Source: CAMDPA01 sp964574325
Lineage (GTDB): Bacteria > Pseudomonadota > Alphaproteobacteria > Rhizobiales > Hyphomicrobiaceae
DNA length: 64,000 nucleotides
Direction: 5' to 3'
NCBI GenBank assembly: GCA_964574325.1
Contig: CAZNMY010000022.1
Coordinates: 1 to 64,000 of the forward strand
Shown: positions 33,634 through 42,176 of the stretch, one piece after another
Numbering within the stretch: position 1 is the first letter of the stretch
How the letters are laid out: each line of letters begins with the position of its first letter
Program-made: the position numbers and the translations under genes
Notes under the pieces: generated by a model
The model's input: the letters and a program-made list of their open reading frames with translations, nothing else
What the model was told of the DNA's origin: nothing
Databases searched by the model: none

Positions 33634-35066
33634 GCGAAGGTCCCGCACTCGTCGCGATCGTGCCGGGGATTGCTGCGCTGCTGCTGGCGCTGATACCGGG
33701 CTATCGTATCGCGTCCTGGCTGAACGTGTTCGCTTCTGCTGCGACTTTCGCCGCGGGCCTGTCGCTCACGGTGCAGCCGAGGGTGCCGAGCGACCTGCTG
33801 ATCGTCGACGATCTCAACATCTGCTTCATCGTCATCAACACGCTGGTCGGCCTGACGACGTCGATCTACAGCGCGACCTATGTCCGTCACGAGATGGCGA
33901 GCGGCCGGCTGACACTGCGGACGGTGCGCTTATATCACGCGATGTTCCAGGCGATGATGGCGGCGATGAACCTCGCGCTCATCGCGAACAATATCGGCCT
34001 GCTGTGGGTCGGGCTGGAGCTTGCCACGCTGATCGCCGTGATGATCGTGGGGCTTTACCGCACACCGGCAGCGCTGGAGGCTGCGTGGAAATATTTCATC
34101 ATCGGGAGCGTCGGCGTCTCGCTGGCGTTCTTCGGCACGATCCTGTTCTACCTCGCGGGCCAGCCCGTGGTGGGCGAGGGTGCGCCGGCGATGACGTGGA
34201 GCCGATTGCTGGCGGTGGCGCCTCAACTCGATGCAGCGCTGATCAATCTGGCATTCGTGTTCGTGCTCGTCGGCTATGGAACGAAGGTCGGGCTCGTGCC
34301 GATGCACGCATGGCTGCCCGATGCGCATGCCGAGGGGCCGACTCCGATATCGGCGGTGCTGTCGGGGCTGCTTCTCAACGTGGCGCTGTTCGCGCTGCTG
34401 CGGTTCAAGATGATCGTGGCGGCGAGCCCGACAGCGATCCAGCCGGGTCCCGTGATGATCGTGCTGGGGCTCGGATCGCTGATCTTCGCGGCGCTGATGC
34501 TGTATCAGCGGCGGGATATCAAGCGGCTGTTCGCTTACTCTTCGATCGAGCACATGGGGCTGATCGTCTTCGCGCTGGGCATGGGCGGGCCGCTCGCGAA
34601 CTTCGCTGCGCTGTTGCACATGGTGATGCACAGCCTGACGAAGTCGGCGATCTTCTTCGCGGTCGGGCACGTGTCGCAGATCAAGAGCACGCAGCGGATG
34701 ACCGAGATGGGGGGCTTGAGCGTGACGCATCCGGGGCTTGCGATCGGGCTCGGCGCGGGTGTGCTGGCGATCGCGGGTTTGCCGCCGTTCGGCGTGTTCG
34801 TCAGCGAGTTCCTGATCGTGACGACGACGTTCAAGAGCGCGCCGCTGCTGGCGGTTGTCGCTGCGCTAGGGATCGTGCTCGCCTTCGGCGCGCTGCTGCT
34901 GCGGCTTCAGGATCTTTTGCTTGGTGCGCCCAAGGGTGTGGATCAGGCTGTGTGCGTTTCGATGGTGCCGTTGCTCGTGCATCTGACGCTGGTGCTGATT
35001 TCCGGTCTCTATGTGCCGGCTGATCTCGCCGGGTGGCTCGAGCGCGCAGCGGAGATGCTGGGATGA
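33630..35066 (+). CDS. hyfF: HyfF-like antiporter subunit
   Basis: A 478-residue NuoN/MrpD-like subunit of about 13-14 helices: VGLELATLIAVMIVGLY (glutamate helix), GTKVGLVPMHAWLPDAHAEGPTPISAVLSGLLLNVAL (lysine helix) and SLTKSAIFFAVGH. It gives the complex a second ion-translocating channel beside HyfB. A HyfD-like third antiporter is not present. Start overlaps HyfE (ATGA), stop overlaps HyfG. Confidence 0.92.
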   Translation: MSEGPALVAIVPGIAALLLALIPGYRIASWLNVFASAATFAAGLSLTVQPRVPSDLLIVDDLNICFIVINTLVGLTTSIYSATYVRHEMASGRLTLRTVRLYHAMFQAMMAAMNLALIANNIGLLWVGLELATLIAVMIVGLYRTPAALEAAWKYFIIGSVGVSLAFFGTILFYLAGQPVVGEGAPAMTWSRLLAVAPQLDAALINLAFVFVLVGYGTKVGLVPMHAWLPDAHAEGPTPISAVLSGLLLNVALFALLRFKMIVAASPTAIQPGPVMIVLGLGSLIFAALMLYQRRDIKRLFAYSSIEHMGLIVFALGMGGPLANFAALLHMVMHSLTKSAIFFAVGHVSQIKSTQRMTEMGGLSVTHPGLAIGLGAGVLAIAGLPPFGVFVSEFLIVTTTFKSAPLLAVVAALGIVLAFGALLLRLQDLLLGAPKGVDQAVCVSMVPLLVHLTLVLISGLYVPADLAGWLERAAEMLG

Positions 35067-36574
35067 GCGAGCCCGTCTCCATCTCCCGAATTGCTGCGGG
35101 CAAGAAGCCCGGTGCCGATGGTTTCGTGCGTGTCGCTGTGGACGAGGCGGAGTGGATCGCGCTGGCGAAGGGCGCGGCCCAGGGCTTGCACGATCTCGTC
35201 TCGCTGTGGTGCGACGGTTCTCACGTTCGCATGGCTTCGAGCGATGCCGGCGCGAAGGTTCGCGCGATCGTATCGCTGCCGACACGTGCCGGTGCCTATC
35301 CGAGTGTCGGGCAGTATCACGCGCCGGCGATCCGGCTCGAGCGGGCGATGCGTGATCTGCACGGAACGCTGCCGGAGGGAATGCCGGATCTGCGGCCGTG
35401 GCTCGATCACGGCGCGTGGCCGAAGTCGTTCGTGACGCGCGGGGCCGGCGAGGTTCCTGCGGCGCACGTCTATCCGTTCCTGCCGGTCGAGGGAGCGGGG
35501 CTGCATCAGATCCCGGTCGGTCCCGTGCATGCCGGGATCATCGAGCCGGGGCATTTCCGGTTCACGGCGAACGGTGAAGCGGTGGTGCGGCTCGAAGAGC
35601 GGCTGGGCTATGTGCACAAGGGCGTCGAGGCGCTGTGCGAAGGGGCCGACATCGCGCGCGCGGGGCGGATCGCGGCACGTATTTCCGGCGACAGCACGGT
35701 GGCCTACGGCTTTGCATTCGCGCTGGCGGTCGAAGCCGCGCTCGAATGGATCCCGCCTGTCCGGGCGCAGCTTCTGCGAGGGGTGATAGCCGAGATCGAG
35801 CGGCTGTCGCATCACGTCAACGATGTCGGCGCGATCTGCAATGATGCGAGCGTGGTCGCGATCCTCGCGCGCTGCACGCTGATCCGCGAAGATATCCTGG
35901 CGACGGCGGCGCTGTGTTTCGGCCATCGCATGATGATGGACCGGATCGTGCCGGGGGGCGTGTCTGGTGATTTGGCCGAGGGCGGCGCGCAACAGCTTCG
36001 CGACTTGCTGCATCGGATCGAAGTGGAGTTCGCGGAGGTCGTGCGGATCTATGACGGATTGCATTCGCTCGCGGATCGCACGGTCACGACGGGAATCGTC
36101 AGTGAAGAGTTGGTGAAGCGGTTCGCGGCGGGCGGGCATGTCGGGCGGGCTTCGGGGCGCGTGTTCGATGCGCGGGGCGCCTATCCCTATGCGCCCTATG
36201 ATCGGGTTAATTTCAGCATCCCCACGCGCATGTCGGGTGATGTCGATGCGCGGGTGTGGGTGCGAATCGAGGAGGTCGCGCAGAGCCGTGCGATCATCGC
36301 GCAACTGCTCGACGCATTGGAGCCGGGACCGGTGATGGCGGCTGCACCGGCGATGAGGGCGGGCGAGGGCGCTGCCCTGGTCGAAGCGTTCCGCGGCGAC
36401 GTGCTGTTGTCCGTCAGGCTCGACGAAGTGGGGCGGGTGGCGCGGCTTCATGCGCGCGATGCCTCGTGGTTCCAGTGGCCGCTACTGGAAGCGGCGATCG
36501 AGGGCAACATCGTCGCCGACTTCCCGCTGTGCAACAAGTCGTTCAACTGCTCCTATTCCGGCCACGACAGCTAG
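35063..36574 (+). CDS. hyfG: HyfG-like large subunit lacking [NiFe] ligands
   Basis: A 503-residue fusion of a NuoC-like N-terminal part (about 1-150) and a NuoD/hydrogenase-large-subunit part. Real group 4 hydrogenases carry two CxxC pairs that hold the NiFe centre. Here the first pair position reads R-I-S208-G-D-S211, both cysteines replaced by serine, and the C-terminal end reads PLC490-NKSFN-C496-SYSGHDS, not DPCxxC, with no processed extension. The protein therefore cannot bind NiFe in the usual way. This fits the Ehr (energy-converting-hydrogenase-related) group known between complex I and hydrogenases, whose electron donor and acceptor are unknown. Confidence 0.88.
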   Translation: MSEPVSISRIAAGKKPGADGFVRVAVDEAEWIALAKGAAQGLHDLVSLWCDGSHVRMASSDAGAKVRAIVSLPTRAGAYPSVGQYHAPAIRLERAMRDLHGTLPEGMPDLRPWLDHGAWPKSFVTRGAGEVPAAHVYPFLPVEGAGLHQIPVGPVHAGIIEPGHFRFTANGEAVVRLEERLGYVHKGVEALCEGADIARAGRIAARISGDSTVAYGFAFALAVEAALEWIPPVRAQLLRGVIAEIERLSHHVNDVGAICNDASVVAILARCTLIREDILATAALCFGHRMMMDRIVPGGVSGDLAEGGAQQLRDLLHRIEVEFAEVVRIYDGLHSLADRTVTTGIVSEELVKRFAAGGHVGRASGRVFDARGAYPYAPYDRVNFSIPTRMSGDVDARVWVRIEEVAQSRAIIAQLLDALEPGPVMAAAPAMRAGEGAALVEAFRGDVLLSVRLDEVGRVARLHARDASWFQWPLLEAAIEGNIVADFPLCNKSFNCSYSGHDS

Positions 36575-36583
36575 GATGCCGCT

Positions 36584-37102
36584 ATGCGCAAGTTGCTGTT
36601 CGACGCGCTGTTCAAGGGGACGGCGGTAATGAAACCGCCGACGCCGTCGGATGCCATGGTGAGGGAACTCGCCGAGGCGCTGGGCGAGCGTTCGCGGCAG
36701 AAGCTCGGGCGTTCGCTTTCGATTCGGGAGGTCGACGCCGGTTCGTGCAACGGCTGCGAGCTCGAGATCCACGCGTTGAACAATCCGGTTTACGACGTGG
36801 AGCGGTTCGGTTTGAAATTCGTCGCTTCACCGCGTCACGCCGATGTGTTGATGGTGACGGGGCCGGTGACGTGGAACATGCGCACCGCGCTCGAACGGAC
36901 ATATGCGGCGACGCCCGATCCGAAGTGGGTGGTCGCGATCGGCGACTGCGGCGCCGACTGCGGCGTGTTCAAGGGAAGTCCCGCTTGCGTCGGGCCGGTG
37001 TCGGCGGTGATCCCAGTAGACTTGACGATACCGGGATGCCCGCCGCCGCCGGTCGAGATATTGAAGGGGTTGCTGGCGCTGGTGGACGGCGTGAGTGGCT
37101 GA
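36584..37102 (+). CDS. hyfI: HyfI/NuoB-like iron-sulfur subunit
   Basis: A 172-residue small subunit. The N2-type [4Fe-4S] ligands are present: SCNGCELE near residue 54, GDCGADCG near 123 and IPGCPPPP near 151. It therefore keeps an electron path to the large subunit although that has lost the NiFe site. No HyfA/HyfH/NuoI ferredoxin subunit and no hyp or protease maturation genes follow, so electrons must enter from an unidentified partner. It is the last gene of the operon. Confidence 0.92.
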   Translation: MRKLLFDALFKGTAVMKPPTPSDAMVRELAEALGERSRQKLGRSLSIREVDAGSCNGCELEIHALNNPVYDVERFGLKFVASPRHADVLMVTGPVTWNMRTALERTYAATPDPKWVVAIGDCGADCGVFKGSPACVGPVSAVIPVDLTIPGCPPPPVEILKGLLALVDGVSG

Positions 37103-37162
37103 TTTTCTTCGCTCACGGCAAGTTTCTCGCTTCGCCCGGGGCCTGCGCGGGTGATGCGCACA

Positions 37163-37969
37163 TCACTCAGCATTTCGGAACGGCTGGGTGATGAGCTTGT
37201 CGATGCGCAGCTCCGTGGGATCGCGCAGGATCGGCAGACCGATGGTCATGCCGTTGTGGCCGGCCTGGGGCTGATCGCGGTAGGTGCGGAACAGCCGATC
37301 CCACCAGGGCAAGCAGAAGCCGAAGTTGGAATGCGTTTCGTCTGGGATGGCTGAATGGTGCACGCGGTGCATGTCCGGTGTGACGACAAAGGCGCGAAGG
37401 GCGCGGTCGACGGGCAGAGGCAATCTGGTGTTGGAGTGGCTGAACATCGCGGTGGCGTTCAGCAGGATTTCGAACAGCAGCACCGCCAGAGCCGGCGCTC
37501 CGAGTGCCGCGATCACGGCGAACTTGATCGCCATCGACAGGATCATCTCGATGGGGTGGAAACGGATGCCGGTCGTGGCGTCGAACTCGAGGTCGGCGTG
37601 ATGCATCCGATGCAAGCGCCACAGCAGCGGCACATGATGAAAGACGATGTGCTGGGCGTAGATCGCGAGATCGAATGCGGCGACGGCGAGGGGCACGGTG
37701 GTCCACGCCGGCAGTGACGAGTGATTGAGCAGGCCTATACCGCGGTACTCGCACAAGATGGCGAAGGCCACCGCTGTCATCGGGAAGATCAGCTTGATCA
37801 GTGCCGACGACACCAGAATGAGGCCGAGGTTCCCCGGCCATCTCGTCGCGCGGCCGTGCGGCCGCCGGCGCCGGGGAGCGAAGGTTTCTGCGAGCGCCAT
37901 CGTCGCCAGGACCGCAGCAAAGGCGCTCATCCGAATGGCCAGCTCGTTCGCGATCCAGTCGAAGTTCAT
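37163..37969 (-). CDS. Sterol desaturase / fatty acid hydroxylase family protein
   Basis: A 268-residue integral membrane di-iron enzyme with about four to five helices and the histidine clusters of the family: QHIVFHHVPLLWRLHRMHH (about 105-125) and HRVHH (about 215-220), plus HSN. Such enzymes hydroxylate or desaturate lipid chains or hopanoids using O2. Its gene ends 61 bases from the convergent hyf operon. It lies 24 bases after the DODA-type gene on the same strand and may be co-transcribed with it. Confidence 0.92.
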   Translation of the reverse strand: MNFDWIANELAIRMSAFAAVLATMALAETFAPRRRRPHGRATRWPGNLGLILVSSALIKLIFPMTAVAFAILCEYRGIGLLNHSSLPAWTTVPLAVAAFDLAIYAQHIVFHHVPLLWRLHRMHHADLEFDATTGIRFHPIEMILSMAIKFAVIAALGAPALAVLLFEILLNATAMFSHSNTRLPLPVDRALRAFVVTPDMHRVHHSAIPDETHSNFGFCLPWWDRLFRTYRDQPQAGHNGMTIGLPILRDPTELRIDKLITQPFRNAE

Positions 37970-37993
37970 GGCACTGCCTCTGCTGTGCCGGGT

Positions 37994-38794
37994 TCAAGCG
38001 CCGAAGCGATAGGTATCCATGGCGAGTACGCCATATTCGTAGCTCGAATGCATGCGGCGGACCGGCTCGTCTGTCGCGGAAGCGCCCATGGCGACGAACA
38101 ATGGCAGCAGGTGGTCGTCGTAAGGGTGGTTTGCTTGTGCCGACGGCGCGATATCGATCGCATCGAGCACGGCTTCGCGGTCGCCGGAAACCAGCTTGTC
38201 GTGCATCCAATCCGTGAACGAGGAGACCCATTCGGGTGGGCTTCCGGCGATGGAGTCGCGCTGGATCGCACGGAGATTGTGGGTCATCGAGCCCGATGCG
38301 ACGATCAGCACGCCTTCGTCCCGCAGCGGGGCCAGTGCCTCGCCGAGACGGTAGTGGTGGCGAGCGTCCGCCAGTGGCTGCATCGAGACTTGCGCGATGG
38401 GAATATCGGCCTTGGGGTACATGATCTGCAGCGGCACCCAGACGCCGTGGTCGTAGCCGCGATCGGGATCTTCTGCCGCGGGCATCCCGGCTGCCGCCAG
38501 AAGCGCTGCTGCGCGGCGAGAGACTTCGGGGGCGCCGGGGGCGGCATACTTCATCTCGTACAGCGCGCGGGAGAAGCCGCCGAAGTCGTAGATCATCGGC
38601 GGCCGGGATGCCGTCGCTACGGCGGGGGCTCGCGTGGTGTAGTGGGCCGAAACGATCAAGATCGCCTCGGGACGAGGCAGCTCGGCAGCGATGCCGGCAA
38701 GGAACCTGTACGCCGGGGTCTGCGGCGTGAGGGCCAGATTCGGCGAGCCGTGCGAGACATAGAGCGAGGGCATACGGGGCATGATGTGGGCCAT
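37994..38794 (-). CDS. 4,5-DOPA dioxygenase extradiol-like (DODA/YgiD) protein
   Basis: A 266-residue class III extradiol dioxygenase-like protein. SLYVSHGSP near residue 12, ILIVSAHYTT, the GYDHGVWVPL histidine and GSMTHNLRAI match the LigB-type metal site and neighbouring residues. E. coli YgiD is 262-271 residues. The family opens catechol rings, but the physiological substrate in bacteria is often unknown. The start is put at MAHIMPRMPS; the internal MPRMPS (38782) is possible, and 139 upstream open codons look non-coding. Confidence 0.9.
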   Translation of the reverse strand: MAHIMPRMPSLYVSHGSPNLALTPQTPAYRFLAGIAAELPRPEAILIVSAHYTTRAPAVATASRPPMIYDFGGFSRALYEMKYAAPGAPEVSRRAAALLAAAGMPAAEDPDRGYDHGVWVPLQIMYPKADIPIAQVSMQPLADARHHYRLGEALAPLRDEGVLIVASGSMTHNLRAIQRDSIAGSPPEWVSSFTDWMHDKLVSGDREAVLDAIDIAPSAQANHPYDDHLLPLFVAMGASATDEPVRRMHSSYEYGVLAMDTYRFGA

Positions 38795-38962
38795 GGTTCC
38801 GTGATCGTCCCGGGCTGCTCTGTGCAACTCGAGCACGATGATGTCGAAAGGTAGCGTCGAGTCGTGTGGCGGCATTCGCCGGGGGGTGTTCCGAACTATA
38901 GTTGGCGATATAGTCTCGACAGCAATGCGCAGCAACCTTCGCCTCTGGATCAAAGCGAACAA

Positions 38963-40003
38963 ATGCCCGTTCCAACGCATCACACTTGCGTAAACTGCAA
39001 TGCTCCGAGCCGTCGCGAGATGCTCGGGGGCATGGCGTCCGTGTCTGTTGCGCTCTCGATGGCAGGCGCGTCGTCGGCCCAGCCTGTGCGGGCGCGATCG
39101 GGCGTGGCCTACGTGAGCGCGGAGAAGTCCAACGCCGTATTCGTGGTCGATCCGCAGAAGCTGCAGATCACGAAGACCATCAAGACGTCGCGGCGGCCGC
39201 GCGACATGCATTTCTCCGGCGATCGCGCGCGTCTCTATGTGGCGTGTGGCGACGCTGATACGATCGATGTGATCGATACGGCAAAGGGCGAGGTCGTTTC
39301 GCGCTTCAAGACGGGAAAGAGCCCGGAGCTGTTCGGGATCGACGAGAAGCGGCGGCGGATCTACGTCGCGGCCGAGGACGATTCAGAACTCCAGATCCTG
39401 GACCTCGACAAAGGCGTGCGGCTGGGGGCCATCAAAACCGGCGGTGAGCCGGAGGGCGTCCTGCTCGCGGACGACGGCCGCACGATCTACGTGACATCGG
39501 AAGTAGCGAACCTCGTGCACGTGATCGACGCGGAGAAGGGGGTGATCGTTGGGGATATCGTGGTCGGCAACAGGCCGCGCCGGTTCGCGCTGGCCAACGG
39601 GGCAACGGAGCTTTGGGTCACGTGCGAGCTATCCGGAGAGGTGACGATCATCGACCGCGCGAAGATGGCCGTTGCGGGCCGCATCGTGTTCCAGCCGCCG
39701 GGAATGCAGCGGAGCGACGTGACGCCGGTCGGCATGGCGGTGTCGCCCGACGGGAAGAAGGCCTATGTCGGTTTGGGACAAGCGGCGCACGTGGCCGAAG
39801 TCGACGTGACGACGCGGCAGGTGACGGGGTATGTGCTCGTCGGCAAGCGGCCGTGGGGCGTCGCTGTTTCTCGCGACGGCAAGCGCCTCTGGGTCGCCAA
39901 CGGCATGAGCGACGACGTGACGGTGGTCGAGTTGCCGAGCCGGAGACCTCTGGCGTCATTCGCAGCTGGGCGGACGCCATGGGGCATCGCGATCGATGAT
40001 TGA
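38963..40003 (+). CDS. YVTN beta-propeller protein, PQQ-dependent-system type
   Basis: A 346-residue exported protein. A Tat-like signal (S-R-R-E-M-L-G-G then a hydrophobic run to SSAQ) is followed by about seven YVTN-type blades (VAYVSAEKSNAVFVVD, LYVACGDADTIDVID, IYVAAEDDSELQILD, IYVTSEVANLVHVID, WVTCELSGEVTIID, AYVGLGQAAHVAEVD, LWVANGMSDDVTVVE). Proteins of this type are encoded with ABC systems linked to PQQ-dependent alcohol oxidation. The start is at MPVPTHHTC. Its end overlaps the next gene by 8 bases. Confidence 0.88.
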   Translation: MPVPTHHTCVNCNAPSRREMLGGMASVSVALSMAGASSAQPVRARSGVAYVSAEKSNAVFVVDPQKLQITKTIKTSRRPRDMHFSGDRARLYVACGDADTIDVIDTAKGEVVSRFKTGKSPELFGIDEKRRRIYVAAEDDSELQILDLDKGVRLGAIKTGGEPEGVLLADDGRTIYVTSEVANLVHVIDAEKGVIVGDIVVGNRPRRFALANGATELWVTCELSGEVTIIDRAKMAVAGRIVFQPPGMQRSDVTPVGMAVSPDGKKAYVGLGQAAHVAEVDVTTRQVTGYVLVGKRPWGVAVSRDGKRLWVANGMSDDVTVVELPSRRPLASFAAGRTPWGIAIDD

Positions 40004-41345
40004 AATTCTGTCGGCGTTCGTCGTGCTGGGATGCGCGGTAGCTGGTGCGTATTCGTATGGGCATTCGACTTCGACGTGTCGTGGATGGCCCGCCTTCGCG
40101 GGCCACGACGGCGGGGTGTGGAAGAAGCGAGGTGCCATTCGGTGGGCGGCGTTGATCGCCATCGGGTTCGCTTTGACACCAGTTGCGAACGCGCAAGATG
40201 CCACGGCCAAACTCGTCATCGGGTATGTCGAAGTCGAGGACGATCCTCGATACGAGCCTATCCGCACGACGGAGCGGATCATTCTGAAAGCGCCGCATCG
40301 GCCACATGCGGGGGCGGCGGTGGGGATCGAGGATGCGGCGGCACTGGTCCGCGTGACGCGAACGGCGCTCGTGCTCGATCGGATCACGGCCGCCCCGGGG
40401 AAGGCCGCTGAAGCGATCGCGAAGGCTGTCAAGGAGCGCGGCGTGTCGCTGTTCCTGCTCGATCTGCCTGCAGGGGAAGTTCGAACGGCGGCGGCGGCGC
40501 TGAAGGGAATGCAAGCGCTGGCGTTCAACGTGTCAGCTTCCGAGGATGCCTTGCGCCGCGAATTGTGTGCCGCCGAAATCGTGCACGTCGCGCCCAGCTA
40601 TGCAATGCGGACCGATGCGCTGTTGCAGCATCTCGTTTCGCGCAAGTGGCGTGACGTGCTGCTGATCGAAGGTCCGGAAGCGGGAGACGCTGCCGTTGCT
40701 GCGGCGTTGCAGAGATCTGCCAAGAAGTTCGGCGTGAGGATTGCGGCGCATCAGAAGTTCAAGCCCGGCAACGATCCGCGCGATCGTGAGTTGAACAACC
40801 CGGCGCTGCTGACGGCGATCAACCGTGACTACGATGTCGTGATCGTCGCAGACGAAGGCTTGGAGATGGCGCGGCAGTTGCCGTTCCGGACGACGCGGCC
40901 ACGGCCGGTCGCGGGGGCGACGGGACTGGAGTCGGAAGCGTGGCATTGGACGTGGGATCGCAACGGGGGACCGCAACTCAACGGCCGGTTTCAGGCGAAG
41001 AGCGGCGGCAAGCGGATGAGCTCGTCCGATTGGGCGGCTTGGATGGCGGTGAAGATGATCTCGGAGGGGGTGTTACGCACGGGAAGCCGGGATGTCTCTG
41101 CGATCAAGCAGCATCTGATCAAATCGGGTGTGGAGCAGGGCGGGGGCTTCGACGGTGGCAAGGGACTTGCCGTGAGCGTGCGGGCGTGGGACCAACAGGT
41201 GCGTCAGCCGATGCTGCTGGCGACGTCGCTCGCGGTGGCGGCGATCGCTCCGGTCGAGGGCTTTCTGCATCAGACGAACCGGCTCGATACGCTCGGCGAC
41301 GACGCGGCAGAATCGCCCTGCCGGCTCGATCAGGGCGGCCGATGA
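39996..41345 (+). CDS. ABC substrate-binding protein, PQQ-dependent alcohol system type
   Basis: A 449-residue two-lobed periplasmic binding protein of the branched-chain type: YVEVEDDPRYEP and DAAALVRVTR open the mature part, and AWDQQVRQPMLLAT with EGFLHQTNRLDTLG close it; similar proteins are found with PQQ-dependent alcohol dehydrogenase systems. Its ATG overlaps the propeller stop by 8 bases, which argues for translational coupling. The first 40 codons run through a palindromic repeat (40080-40110) that encodes RGWPAFAGHDG, and the true signal peptide (KKRGAIRWAALIAIGFALTPVANA) comes after it. An in-frame GTG at 40116 is an alternative start. Confidence 0.85.
   Translation: MIEILSAFVVLGCAVAGAYSYGHSTSTCRGWPAFAGHDGGVWKKRGAIRWAALIAIGFALTPVANAQDATAKLVIGYVEVEDDPRYEPIRTTERIILKAPHRPHAGAAVGIEDAAALVRVTRTALVLDRITAAPGKAAEAIAKAVKERGVSLFLLDLPAGEVRTAAAALKGMQALAFNVSASEDALRRELCAAEIVHVAPSYAMRTDALLQHLVSRKWRDVLLIEGPEAGDAAVAAALQRSAKKFGVRIAAHQKFKPGNDPRDRELNNPALLTAINRDYDVVIVADEGLEMARQLPFRTTRPRPVAGATGLESEAWHWTWDRNGGPQLNGRFQAKSGGKRMSSSDWAAWMAVKMISEGVLRTGSRDVSAIKQHLIKSGVEQGGGFDGGKGLAVSVRAWDQQVRQPMLLATSLAVAAIAPVEGFLHQTNRLDTLGDDAAESPCRLDQGGR
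40080..40110. repeat. Dispersed palindrome inside a 5' coding region
   Basis: CGTGGATGGCCCGCCTTCGC is followed by GGGCCACGACG, a palindrome whose arms GGCCCGC/GCGGGCC close on CTTC. It is nearly the same sequence as 58686-58716. It is read in frame by the binding-protein gene starting at 39996, encoding RGWPAFAGHDG. Confidence 0.8.
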
Positions 41346-41366
41346 AGTGGGAGGGGAACGCCGGAT

Positions 41367-42176
41367 ATGCGGCTCGTGCACATTTCGAGGGCGATGAAGG
41401 CCGTGACGATGCGGGAGCTGGTGCGGTTCTCGCGGCAGCGCGGGCGACTGTTCTCGGCGCTGGTGCGGCCGCTGCTCTGGCTCGCGGTGTTCGCCGCCGG
41501 TTTCCAGAACGTGTTCGGCGTGTCGATCATTCCGCCCTACAAGTCGTACATCACCTATCAGACGTACATCGTGCCGGGGCTGATCGGGATCGTGCTGCTG
41601 TTCCACGGCATGCAGTCGTCGCTGTCGATGGTCTACGATCGTGAGATGGGCGTGATGCGGCTGTTGCTGACGGCGCCGCTGCCGCGCTGGGTGCTGCTGT
41701 TCTGCAAGCTGCTCGCGGGGACGGTGCTGTCGGTCATCACGTGCTATGCCTTCCTGGCGGTAGCTGCGTTCTTCGATGTGACGTTCGAGCCGTTGGGGTG
41801 GCTCGCCGTGCTGCCGGCGCTGATCGTGTCGGGGCTGATGCTGGGAGCGCTGGGGCTGCTGCTTTCGGTCTACATCCGGCAGGTCGAGAACTTCGCGGGC
41901 ACAATGAATTTCGTGATCTTCCCGATGTTCTTCATTTCGTCGGCACTCTATCCGCTGTGGAAGCTGCGCGAGGGCGGCGCGGAGATCGTCTATCTGCTCG
42001 CGGTGGCCAACCCGTTCACGTATGCGGTCGAGCTTTGCCGGTTCGCGCTCTACGGGATGTTCAACGCCACGGCGGCGGCGGTCGTGGTCGCGTCGGGCGT
42101 CGTGTTCTTCGTGGCGGCGGTGTGGGGGTATGATCCACAGAGCGGCATGATCCGGCGGACGAGGGGCGGGGCATGA
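41367..42176 (+). CDS. ABC-2 type permease
   Basis: A 269-residue ABC-2 membrane protein with about six helices (ALVRPLLWLAVFAAGFQNVFG, YIVPGLIGIVLLFHGMQS, WVLLFCKLLAGTVLSVITCYAFL, LAVLPALIVSGLMLGALGLL, FVIFPMFFISSALYPLW, VVVASGVVFFVAAVWG) and the family loop S-M-V-Y-D-R-E-M-G-V-M-R-L-L. It would normally pair with an ATPase of the PQQ-associated system encoded next to it, but none lies between the binding protein and this gene. Its TGA overlaps the next ATG (ATGA). Confidence 0.87.
   Translation: MRLVHISRAMKAVTMRELVRFSRQRGRLFSALVRPLLWLAVFAAGFQNVFGVSIIPPYKSYITYQTYIVPGLIGIVLLFHGMQSSLSMVYDREMGVMRLLLTAPLPRWVLLFCKLLAGTVLSVITCYAFLAVAAFFDVTFEPLGWLAVLPALIVSGLMLGALGLLLSVYIRQVENFAGTMNFVIFPMFFISSALYPLWKLREGGAEIVYLLAVANPFTYAVELCRFALYGMFNATAAAVVVASGVVFFVAAVWGYDPQSGMIRRTRGGA

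Noticed and set aside
35063..36574. HyfG as a working [NiFe] hydrogenase large subunit
   Set aside because: Both cysteines of the first pair are serine, the second pair is not CxxC, and no maturation genes are present.
37085..37135. Possible terminator behind the hyf-like operon
   Set aside because: Only a six-base stem (CGTGAG/CTCACG) with a long loop and no following T-run.
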